A program made the position numbers and the translations under genes. This document shows positions 25,995 to 32,812 of a stretch of 38,546 bases of DNA, piece after piece (position 1 is the stretch's first letter; the number at the start of each line of letters is the position of its first letter). Location: assembly GCA_029959365.1 (NCBI GenBank), contig JASCOA010000020.1, forward strand, positions 1 to 38,546. The letters are read 5' to 3'. The DNA comes from Microbacteriaceae bacterium PS02343 (GTDB taxonomy: Bacteria; Actinomycetota; Actinomycetes; Actinomycetales; Microbacteriaceae). The notes under the pieces are model-generated. The model did no database searches, was not told the origin of the DNA, and was given only the letters and a program-made list of their open reading frames with translations.

Positions 25995-27547
25995 CGGGCC
26001 GTGCCTCCTTCCGCGGCCGAGGCCGCCTCCTCGGCGAGCGCGGTCTCGTAGGGCACGCCCGCCATCATCAGGCCCAGCAGCGAGGCGGTCGCCTCGGCGG
26101 CCGGGATCACGGCCATGACGCGGCCCTCGAACATGACCGCGATGCGGTCGGAGAGGTTGAGCACCTCGCTGAGCTCGCTCGAGATCAGCAGCACGGCGCC
26201 GCCGCGGGCGCGGTACTCGTCGAGCTCGCCGTGGATCGACTCGATGGCGCCGATGTCGACGCCGCGGGTCGGCTGCTCGGCCACGAGCAGCGGGGCGTCG
26301 TGGCCGAGCTCGCGGGCGACCACGATCTTCTGCAGGTTGCCGCCGGAGAGCGTGCCGACCGCGACGGCCGGGCCGGCGATCTTGACGCCGAAGCGGCGGA
26401 TCAGGCGCTCGGCGTGCTCGACCATCCGCTTGGGCTGCAGCAGCCCGCGCACCCGCAGCGGCGCCGAGCGGTGGTAGCCGACCGCGAGGTTGAGCACGGC
26501 GTCGCCGAGCGGCGCGCTGCCGGCGACGTGGCGGTCCTCCGGGATGTGCGTGAAGCCGAGGTCGCGTCGGCGGCGGTTGTCGAGCCCGGTGGCATCGGTG
26601 CCGGCGATGCGAATGCGGCCGGCGCGCAGCGCGTGATGGCCGCCGATGGCCGCCGCGAGGGCGTCCTGCCCGTTGCCGGCGACGCCGGCGACGCCGACGA
26701 TCTCGCCGCGGCGCACGGCGAGCGTGACGTCGTCGACCGCGGTGCGGCCGTCGAGCTCGACGGTGACGCCCTCGACCTCGAGCACGGGCTCGCCGGGCTC
26801 GCCGCGCCCGAGGCGCTGGCTGAGCTCGACGTCGCGCCCGGTCATGTGGCGCGAGATCTCGCGCGGGCTGGTCTCGGCGGTCACGAGCGACGCCGTGACC
26901 CGCCCGTCGCGCAGCACGGTGACGCGGTCGGCGACGGCCATGACCTCGTCGAGCTTGTGGGTGATGAAGATGATCGACTTGCCGGCGTCGGCGAGCGAGC
27001 GCATGACGGCGAAGAGCGCCTCGCTCTCCTGCGGGGTGAGCACGCCGGTGGGCTCGTCGAGGATGAGGATGCGCGCGTCGCGGTAGAGCGACTTGAGGAT
27101 CTCGACGCGCTGCAGCACGCCGACCGGCAGGTGCTCGACCCGCTTGCCGACGGGAACCTGCAGCCCGTAGCGCTCGGCGAGCGCGTTCACCTCGGCGGCG
27201 GCCGCGCGGCGGTCGACGAGGCCGGCACGGCCGGGCTCGGCTCCGAAGACGACGTTCTCGGCGACGGTGAGCTCGGGGAAGAGGTTGAAGTTCTGGAACA
27301 CCATGCCGAGGCCGGCGGCGATCGCGTCGGTGGGGTTCTTGAAGTCGCGGCGCTGGCCGCCGACGACGATGGTGCCCTCGTCCGGCTGCACGAAGCCGTA
27401 GAGGATCGACACGAGCGTGGACTTGCCCGCCCCGTTCTCGCCGATCAGGGCGTGGATCTCACCCTGCTCGACCGCGAGGGAGATGCCGTCGTTGGCGACC
27501 ACCTTGGGGTAGCGCTTGGTGATGCCGGAGAGTTCGAGGGCTCGCAT
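25991..27547 (-). CDS. Fused two-domain nucleoside importer ATPase (NupO-like)
   Basis: This 518-residue protein joins two ABC ATPase domains. The first has GENGAGKS (36-43), Q-loop MVFQNFNLFPE, Walker B ILILDEP and a signature written LPVGVLQRVEI. The second has the degenerate Walker A normal for this family (GVAGNGQDAL), signature LSGGNLQK and LLVAEQPTRGVD. The Leu at the usual first Gln of the first signature is a minor variation. It lies downstream of the lipoprotein gene, separated by a 137-base gap with homopolymer runs that may hide an attenuator. The start is at 27547. Confidence 0.93.
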   Translation of the reverse strand: MRALELSGITKRYPKVVANDGISLAVEQGEIHALIGENGAGKSTLVSILYGFVQPDEGTIVVGGQRRDFKNPTDAIAAGLGMVFQNFNLFPELTVAENVVFGAEPGRAGLVDRRAAAAEVNALAERYGLQVPVGKRVEHLPVGVLQRVEILKSLYRDARILILDEPTGVLTPQESEALFAVMRSLADAGKSIIFITHKLDEVMAVADRVTVLRDGRVTASLVTAETSPREISRHMTGRDVELSQRLGRGEPGEPVLEVEGVTVELDGRTAVDDVTLAVRRGEIVGVAGVAGNGQDALAAAIGGHHALRAGRIRIAGTDATGLDNRRRRDLGFTHIPEDRHVAGSAPLGDAVLNLAVGYHRSAPLRVRGLLQPKRMVEHAERLIRRFGVKIAGPAVAVGTLSGGNLQKIVVARELGHDAPLLVAEQPTRGVDIGAIESIHGELDEYRARGGAVLLISSELSEVLNLSDRIAVMFEGRVMAVIPAAEATASLLGLMMAGVPYETALAEEAASAAEGGTAR

Positions 27548-27576
27548 GCCTGGCCGATCGGTGCTGGGGCGGGAAC

Positions 27577-27641
27577 GGGGTGGGGGGGGGGGGGGGGGGG
27601 GGGGGCGCGCCGCCCCCCCCCCCCGGGGGGGGGGGGGGGGG
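27577..27641. other. Poly-G/poly-C tract, probably a mis-read GC hairpin
   Basis: Runs of 24 G (27582-27605), 12 C (27613-27624) and 17 G (27625-27641) are nearly contiguous. G-run followed by C-run is the shape of a hairpin, in the gap between the lipoprotein and ATPase genes. Such pure tracts are unlike the rest of the window. I think the underlying DNA is a strong stem-loop whose sequence here is unreliable. Confidence 0.7.
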
Positions 27642-27684
27642 CGGCCGCCGGGCGGGCCCGCCTCCCCCTCGGTTGCTGTCGGTG

Positions 27685-28737
27685 TCAGCCGGCCGCGATC
27701 GGGTCGGGCACGACGATGTCGCCCGCGATGATCGCGTCGCGCGCCGCCTCGACGGCCTCGATGACCTCGGGGTGCTCGGCGATGACGCAGCCGCTGTCGG
27801 CGACGCCCTCCTCGAGACCGGTCAGCGAGAGTCCGCCCGAGGCGAGGTCGTAGATGGTGGACGAGCCGCCCTCGACGCCGTCGACGATGCTGGTGAGCTG
27901 GTCGAGCACGACCACGTCGATCTTCTTGATGACGTTGTCGACGACGACGCCCTCGGCCTGGCCGCACTGGTTGATGTCGACGCCGTAGGAGTAGGCGTCG
28001 CGCTCCTGCGCCGCCTCGAAGACGCCGCCGTTGCCACCGGCCGTGGCCGCGAAGATCTGATCGGCACCGCCCTCGAGCGCCGCGATCGCGGTCTCCTTGG
28101 CGCCCACCGGGTCGGCGAAGGGGTTGTCGCCGCCGACGAAGGTCTGGCTGTCGGTGATCGCAGCGTCGACGCTCTGCGCGCCGAGCGCGAAGGAGTCGGT
28201 GTAGCGGTTGATGAAGGGGGTGTCGAGCGCGCCGACCGAGGCCACGGCGCCGGTCTCGGTCAGGTGGCCGGCCTCGACGCCCGCGAGGTAGGCGCCCTCG
28301 TACTCGGCGAACTGCGCGCAGTAGAGGTTGCTCGGCAGGTCGCCGTCGACGACGGGGCAGTCGTCGATCAGCACGAAGGGCTGCTCGGGGTTGTCGGTCG
28401 CGTACTCGAGCGCGAAGGCGGTGAGCTGGAACGTCGTGAGCACGATCGCGTCCGGGGCGTCGTCGAGCGCCGCCTCGATGTTCGAGCGCATGGACTGCTC
28501 GGTGCCGTCGCTCTCGAAGGTCTCGGCGGTGCCGCCGAGCTCCTCGGCCGCGGCCTTGGTGCCGCTGTCGCCGAGCTTGAGGAACTCGTTGATGCCGAGC
28601 GCCTCGGGGGTGATGTAGACGAAGTGGGGGCCGTCGGACGACGTGTCGTCGCCGCCGGTGGTGCCGGTCGAGCAGGCGGTCAGCGCGAGCGCGCCGAGGG
28701 CGACGGCGGCGACGCCGAGACGGGATGCCTTGAGCAA
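27685..28737 (-). CDS. BMP-family nucleoside-binding lipoprotein
   Basis: This 350-residue lipoprotein belongs to the BMP/PnrA family, which binds purine nucleosides for ABC import. The lipobox is LTAC with Cys22. Family features are the repeated Rossmann-like lobes, with FVYITPEALGINEFLKLG, DAIVLTTFQLTAFA, YEGAYLAGVEAG and FAATAGGNGGVFEAA. It starts with TTG, with GGAG six bases upstream; the next in-frame starts lack a signal peptide. It is first in the importer operon. The nucleoside ligand is inferred from the hydrolase and deaminase next door. Confidence 0.9.
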   Translation of the reverse strand: MLKASRLGVAAVALGALALTACSTGTTGGDDTSSDGPHFVYITPEALGINEFLKLGDSGTKAAAEELGGTAETFESDGTEQSMRSNIEAALDDAPDAIVLTTFQLTAFALEYATDNPEQPFVLIDDCPVVDGDLPSNLYCAQFAEYEGAYLAGVEAGHLTETGAVASVGALDTPFINRYTDSFALGAQSVDAAITDSQTFVGGDNPFADPVGAKETAIAALEGGADQIFAATAGGNGGVFEAAQERDAYSYGVDINQCGQAEGVVVDNVIKKIDVVVLDQLTSIVDGVEGGSSTIYDLASGGLSLTGLEEGVADSGCVIAEHPEVIEAVEAARDAIIAGDIVVPDPIAAG

Positions 28738-28817
28738 GGGGACTCCTCGGGTGGGTGGGTGCTGTGGTGCGGGACGGGGTGATCCCCGGATGCAGAGTAA
28801 TCGACCTCATGTTGCAC

Positions 28818-28845
28818 GCGCGTTACGCGCTGCACACGTTCGTGT
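28818..28845. promoter_or_regulatory. Twin palindromes in the divergent nucleoside-region promoter
   Basis: GCGCGT-T-ACGCGC (28818-28830) is flanked on both sides by a direct TGCAC. ACACG-TT-CGTGT (28834-28845) follows three bases later. Both are perfect and lie between the lipoprotein and amidohydrolase genes, so they may bind a regulator of both units. Confidence 0.5.
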
Positions 28846-28924
28846 CTCCTCATGACGATAAACGGAGGGGCGTCCGCGCGCGAGACGTCCATCCGGGGGT
28901 CGCGGTGCCGCATCCGCTCGGCCG

Positions 28925-28930
28925 TACGAT
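28925..28930 (+). promoter_or_regulatory. Leaderless -10 element of the amidohydrolase gene
   Basis: TACGAT ends seven bases before the ATG at 28938, with no Shine-Dalgarno sequence between. An ATG nine bases earlier overlaps this element and is less likely. Confidence 0.5.
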
Positions 28931-28937
28931 GCAGGGC

Positions 28938-30203
28938 ATGACCCTGCGATTCGAGGGCGCGCTCGTGCGCGCCGGCCGACCCGACCTGCCCGACGCGCGC
29001 ATCGAGGTGGGCGACGACGGACGCGTGCGCAGCCTCGAGCAGGCCTCCGGCGGCACGGCGCGCAAGGTGCTCGTGCCGGGCTTCGCCAACGGCCACTCGC
29101 ACGCCGGCATGGCCGCGCTGCGCGGCCTGGGCGACGGACTGCCGCTGCTCGAGTGGCTGCGCGTGGTCATGAGCGCCGAGTCGCTGCTCACCGAGGACGA
29201 CGTGCTCTGGAGCCTGCGCCTCTCGCTCGCGGAGATGATCCGCGGCGGCACCACCGCGGTGGCGGACGCGTTCCTCTGGAACGAACGGCTGGTCGAGGCC
29301 GCCGTCGAGGCCGGCATCCGCATCGCGCCGGGCGTCGCCGTCTTCGGGCCGGAGGGCGTGCCCTACGAGGCCGCGGGCGGTCAGCCGCTCGACGGCCAGA
29401 TCGCGATGGCCGAGCGGATCGGCGAGGCGTTCCGCGGGCATCCGCTCGTGCGCCCCACCTACGGTGTGCACGCCGTGTACACGAGCGGACCCGAGGTCTT
29501 CGCGCGGGTCGCGGAGCGGGCCGCCGGCAACGGCATGGGCGTGCAGGTGCACCTCTCCGAGTCGCCCGCCGAGGTCGCCGAGGCGCTCGCGGCCCGCGGC
29601 GAGACGCCGATCGAGACGGCCGCGCGCACGGGCCTGCTGACCCCGTCGACCGTCATCGCGCACGCGGTGCACGCCACCGACGACGACCTCGCGCTGATCG
29701 CCGCCAGCGGCGCGAGCATCGTGCACAACCCGGGCAGCAACCTCAAGCTCGGCAGCGGCATCGCGCGGGTGACGCGCATGCGCGAGGCCGGCATCCGCGT
29801 GGCGCTCGGCACCGACGGCCCCGCCTCGAACGACGCCCTCGACCCGCTGCGCGAGCTGCGCCTGGCGCTGCAGCTGCAGCGGGGCTCGCTCGAGCGGGCG
29901 GATGCGCTGAGCGTCGACGACGGCCTCGAGATGCTGACCGTCAACGGCTACGAGGCGCTCGGCTTCGAGCCCACCGCGCTCGAGCCCGGCGACCCGGCCG
30001 ACCTCGTGGCCGTCTCGGCCGACTCGGTGCACGCCGAGCCCTTCCACTCCCCCAGCGGCTTCCTCGGCTGGGTCGCGACCGGAGCCGACGTCACCGACGT
30101 GGTCGTCGCCGGGCGGCCGCTGCTGCGCGACGGCGAGCTGCTCACGCTCGACGAGGAGCGCATCCGCTACGAGGTGGCCCGCATCGCGGCCCGGCTGCGC
30201 TGA
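28938..30203 (+). CDS. Metal-dependent amidohydrolase/deaminase (TrzN/SAH-deaminase/8-oxoguanine-deaminase type)
   Basis: This 421-residue TIM-barrel enzyme removes amino groups from heterocycles. Metal and catalytic residues are in place: H53 and H55 (NGHSHAG), H205 with E208 (VHLSES, the HxxE of this subfamily), H242 (IAHAVH) and D293 (LGTDGPAS). The C-terminus returns to the small beta domain (ADLVAVSADSVHAEPFHSP). Related enzymes act on S-adenosylhomocysteine, guanine or 8-oxoguanine and triazines; next to a nucleoside importer and hydrolase, a purine or purine nucleoside is the best guess. I used the ATG at 28938 because of the leaderless promoter. Confidence 0.88.
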   Translation: MTLRFEGALVRAGRPDLPDARIEVGDDGRVRSLEQASGGTARKVLVPGFANGHSHAGMAALRGLGDGLPLLEWLRVVMSAESLLTEDDVLWSLRLSLAEMIRGGTTAVADAFLWNERLVEAAVEAGIRIAPGVAVFGPEGVPYEAAGGQPLDGQIAMAERIGEAFRGHPLVRPTYGVHAVYTSGPEVFARVAERAAGNGMGVQVHLSESPAEVAEALAARGETPIETAARTGLLTPSTVIAHAVHATDDDLALIAASGASIVHNPGSNLKLGSGIARVTRMREAGIRVALGTDGPASNDALDPLRELRLALQLQRGSLERADALSVDDGLEMLTVNGYEALGFEPTALEPGDPADLVAVSADSVHAEPFHSPSGFLGWVATGADVTDVVVAGRPLLRDGELLTLDEERIRYEVARIAARLR

Positions 30204-30212
30204 GCTCGGCGC

Positions 30213-30563
30213 TCAGGCGCTGCGCGCCTCCAGCAGCCCGAGGAACTCGTCGGCCCAGCCGACCTGGCGCGCGAGCTTCTCGCGACGCTCCACCGCCTCG
30301 TCGTGGAAGGCCGCCAGACGCTGAGCGGATGCGGGATCCTGCGGCGCGTCGATGGCCGCCAGCAGCTCGCCCATCTCCTCGAGCGTGAAGCCGAGCGGCT
30401 TCATGCGGCGGATGAGCAGCAGCCGTTCGAGGTCGCCTTCGGTGTAGAGCCGGAAGCCGCCGTCGCTGCGGCCCGAGGGCACGAGCAGCCCAACCTCGTC
30501 GTAGTGGCGGATCGTGCGCAGCGAGAGCTCGGCCCGCTCGGCCAGCTCGCCGATCTGCATCAT
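30213..30563 (-). CDS. MerR-family transcriptional regulator
   Basis: This roughly 116-residue regulator has an N-terminal winged helix (QIGELAERAELSLRTIRHYDEVGLLVPSGR...GFRLYTEGDLERLLLI, about 3-55). A helical dimerisation region follows with few Cys residues, so metal sensing is not evident. Three adjacent starts are possible (GTG 30569, ATG 30563, ATG 30560); I use 30563. It converges on the amidohydrolase with only nine bases between stops and diverges from the SulP gene. A 22-base inverted repeat in the shared promoter region is its probable operator. Confidence 0.85.
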   Translation of the reverse strand: MMQIGELAERAELSLRTIRHYDEVGLLVPSGRSDGGFRLYTEGDLERLLLIRRMKPLGFTLEEMGELLAAIDAPQDPASAQRLAAFHDEAVERREKLARQVGWADEFLGLLEARSA

Positions 30564-30595
30564 GCCCACGTCGCCCCGCTCCCGTCGCTCGCAAC

Positions 30596-30617
30596 CCTAC
30601 CCTTACGTTAGGTTAGG
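30596..30617. promoter_or_regulatory. Inverted repeat in the merR-sulP divergent promoter
   Basis: CCTACCCTTA and TTAGGTTAGG flank CG and are complementary at 8 of 10 positions. The site overlaps TAnnnT -10-like elements on both strands. It partly resembles an iron box half-site (TTAGGTTAG), but the arms face the wrong way for a DtxR box, so a MerR operator is more likely. Confidence 0.5.
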
Positions 30618-30684
30618 TTTGCGCGGCCCGAACGGACCGCTCCCCCATTCTCCCGTCTCCCGCCGCACCGAACGGACGCCCCCG

Positions 30685-32160
30685 ATGCTCGCCAACCGCC
30701 CCCTCGGCGTGCTCGCCGTGCTGCGCAGCCCCCGACTGCTCGTGCGCGAGGCGCTCGCCGGACTCGTCGTGGCGCTCGCCCTCATCCCCGAGGCGATCTC
30801 CTTCTCGGTGATCGCCGGCGTCGACCCGCGGGTCGGGCTGTTCTCCTCCGTCGTCATGGCGATCGTGATCGCGGTCGTCGGCGGCCGTCCGGCGATGGTC
30901 AGCGCCGCTACCGCCGCGGTGGCGCTCGTCGTCGCCCCCATCGCGCCGCAGTACGGCATCGACTACCTCATCGCCACGATCATGCTCGGCGGCGTCATCC
31001 AGATCGTGCTCGGCCTGCTCGGCGTCGCCAAGCTGCTGCGCTTCATCCCCCGCAGCGTCATGACCGGTTTCGTCAACGCGCTCGCGATCTTCGTCTTCAC
31101 CGCCCAGCTGCCGCACCTCATCGACGTGCCGTGGCTCGTCTACCCGCTCGTCGCGGGCGGCCTCGCCGTCGTGCTGCTGATGCCGAAGCTCACCAAGGCG
31201 GTGCCCGGTCCGCTCGTCGCGATCGTGCTCGTCACCCTCGTGGCCGTCGTCGCGCACCTCGACGTGCCGACGGTCGGCGACCAGGGCGCGCTGCCCGACG
31301 TGCTGCCCGTGCTCGGCCTGCCGCAGGTGCCGCTCACGCTCGAGACGCTGCAGATCATCGGGCCGTACGCGCTCGGCATGGCCGTCGTCGGCCTGCTCGA
31401 GTCGCTCATGACCGCCAAGCTCGTCGACGAGATCACCGAGACCGGCTCGTCGAAGACGCGCGAGTCGTGGGGTCAGGGCGTCGCCAACATCACCTCGGGC
31501 CTGTTCGGCGGCATGGGCGGCTGCGCGGTCGTCGGCCAGACGATGATCAACGTCAAGACCTCGGGCGCCCGCAGCCGAGTCTCCACCTTCCTCGCCGGCG
31601 CCTTCCTGCTGGCGCTGCTGCTGGCCCTTGGCCCGATCGTCGGGCTGATCCCCATGGCCGCCCTCGTGGCGGTCATGATCGTCGTCGCGGGCGCGGCCTT
31701 CGACTGGCGCAGCATCCGCCCGTCGACCCTCAAGCGCATGCCGCTCGGCGAGACCCTCGTCATGCTGCTGACCGTGGCCGGCACGGTCGTGACCCACAAC
31801 CTCGCGATCGGCGTCGGCCTCGGCGTGCTCGCGGCCATGGTGGTCTTCGCCCGACGGGTGGCGCGCTTCGCCACCGTCACGCTCGTCGCGCGCACCGAGG
31901 CCGAGGCGCGCTACCGCATCGAGGGCGAGCTCTTCTTCGCCTCGAGCAACGACCTCGTGCAGCAGTTCGACTACGCCGCCGACCCCGCCTCGGTGGTGAT
32001 CGACCTCAGCGCCTCGCACGTCTGGGACGCCTCGACCGTCGCCGCGCTCGACGCGGTCGCCGAGCGCTACCGGCGCCACGGCGCGACCGTGCGCCTCGAG
32101 GGCATGAACGAGGCCAGCACCCGGTTCCACGGCCGCCTGGCCGGCTCCTTCGAGGAATGA
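30685..32160 (+). CDS. SulP/SLC26-family anion transporter with STAS domain
   Basis: This 491-residue transporter has about ten to twelve helices beginning EALAGLVVALALIPEAISFSVIAGVDPRVGLF, the family opening. FGGMGGCAVVGQTMINVKTSGARSR lies in the core, and a C-terminal STAS domain (about 405-490, VVIDLSASHVWDASTVAALD) follows. SulP proteins carry sulfate, bicarbonate or other anions; the substrate cannot be read off. GGAC is a weak Shine-Dalgarno about eight bases before the ATG. It diverges from a MerR regulator and is followed by a small thioredoxin-like gene. Confidence 0.92.
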   Translation: MLANRPLGVLAVLRSPRLLVREALAGLVVALALIPEAISFSVIAGVDPRVGLFSSVVMAIVIAVVGGRPAMVSAATAAVALVVAPIAPQYGIDYLIATIMLGGVIQIVLGLLGVAKLLRFIPRSVMTGFVNALAIFVFTAQLPHLIDVPWLVYPLVAGGLAVVLLMPKLTKAVPGPLVAIVLVTLVAVVAHLDVPTVGDQGALPDVLPVLGLPQVPLTLETLQIIGPYALGMAVVGLLESLMTAKLVDEITETGSSKTRESWGQGVANITSGLFGGMGGCAVVGQTMINVKTSGARSRVSTFLAGAFLLALLLALGPIVGLIPMAALVAVMIVVAGAAFDWRSIRPSTLKRMPLGETLVMLLTVAGTVVTHNLAIGVGLGVLAAMVVFARRVARFATVTLVARTEAEARYRIEGELFFASSNDLVQQFDYAADPASVVIDLSASHVWDASTVAALDAVAERYRRHGATVRLEGMNEASTRFHGRLAGSFEE

Positions 32161-32188
32161 CCGCGCGAGCGGATGCGTTGAGCCCGTC

Positions 32189-32449
32189 ATGATCGCCGAG
32201 CTCTACACCAGCGCCTTCTGCGGCCCCTGCCATGCGACCCGCGCGGTGCTCGCCGACGCTGCGCGGCTCGTGCCGGCGCTGCGGGTGGAGGAGTTCGACG
32301 TCGTGCGCCACGAGGCGCGCGCCGAGGCCGAGGAGATCCGCAGCACGCCGACCGTGATCCTCCGCGACGCCGCGGGCGCGCAGGTGCTGCGCGCCGAGGG
32401 AGTGCCGACGGTGCCGCAGGTGCTGCAGGCGGTGGCTGCGGCACTGTAG
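32189..32449 (+). CDS. Tiny thioredoxin-fold protein with CGPC motif
   Basis: This 86-residue protein is a minimal thioredoxin. It starts with a beta strand (IAELYTSAFCGPCHATRAVL), has the redox pair C11-G-P-C14, and the cis-proline in STPTVILRD. It lacks the N-terminal helix of full thioredoxins, so it is a glutaredoxin-sized variant. It lies 28 bases after the SulP stop and before a strong terminator, so the two are probably co-transcribed. A role in thiol redox exchange is family knowledge; the partner is unknown. Confidence 0.85.
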   Translation: MIAELYTSAFCGPCHATRAVLADAARLVPALRVEEFDVVRHEARAEAEEIRSTPTVILRDAAGAQVLRAEGVPTVPQVLQAVAAAL

Positions 32450-32525
32450 CGCCGCATCCGCCCGCCCCCCGCCCGCGCGGGAGTGAGGGCCCGCAGGCTT
32501 CCTCGGGACATGAAGCGGAGATGAC

Positions 32526-32559
32526 AGAAGGCCCGGTTCCTGACGGAACCGGGCCTTCT
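32526..32559. terminator. Perfect 15-base-pair bidirectional terminator
   Basis: Arms 32526-32540 and 32545-32559 are perfectly complementary around TGAC. The plus-strand arm is followed by a T-rich TTCTTC, ending the SulP/thioredoxin operon; on the minus strand it lies six bases past the tRNA. Confidence 0.9.
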
Positions 32560-32564
32560 TCTTG

Positions 32565-32638
32565 TTGCAGGGGCAGGATTTGAACCTACGACCTCTGGGT
32601 TATGAGCCCAGCGAGCTACCGAACTGCTCCACCCTGCG
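32565..32638 (-). tRNA. Initiator tRNA-Met (anticodon CAT)
   Basis: This 74-base tRNA, without encoded CCA, folds into a full cloverleaf. The 7-base acceptor stem has an unpaired C1:A72, the mark of initiator tRNAs; the anticodon arm has three G:C pairs (GGG/CCC) around CTCATAA. The T-loop is GGTTCAAATCC. Together these identify formylmethionine initiation tRNA, not elongator tRNA-Met or tRNA-Ile. Confidence 0.97.
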
Positions 32639-32650
32639 GCACAAGAGATA

Positions 32651-32679
32651 AACATAGTACGGATTCCGGCATCGCGCAA
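32651..32679 (-). promoter_or_regulatory. Promoter of the initiator tRNA gene
   Basis: On the minus strand a -35 TTGCGC (32674-32679) and -10 TATGTT (32651-32656) stand 17 bases apart, placing the start about five bases before the mature 5-prime end. Confidence 0.7.
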
Positions 32680-32710
32680 GTCCGGATCGGGATCGGTGCT
32701 CCGGAGACGC

Positions 32711-32800
32711 GGGACCGGCCCCCCCCCCCCCGCGGCGGGGGCGGGGCGGGGGCGCCGCCCCCGCGCCCGGCCCCCCCGCCGCGCGCCGGGGGGCCGTTCC
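32711..32800. other. GC-only low-complexity hairpin region after the UPF0182 gene
   Basis: The tract holds a run of 13 C (32719-32731) and several G and C blocks in which GGCCCCCC-like and GGGGGGCC-like arms can pair. It lies 13 bases beyond the UPF0182 stop, where a terminator is expected. As at 27577, the letters are doubtful. Confidence 0.55.
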
Positions 32801-32812
32801 GTCAGCGCGGGA

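Noticed and set aside
27577-27641. A biological G-quadruplex switch
   Set aside because: Pure homopolymers of this length in otherwise mixed sequence are more simply explained by sequencing or assembly error at a hairpin.
30596-30617. Iron box upstream of the SulP gene
   Set aside because: Only one half-site (TTAGGTTAG) fits; the arm arrangement is opposite to a DtxR palindrome, so a MerR operator is preferred.
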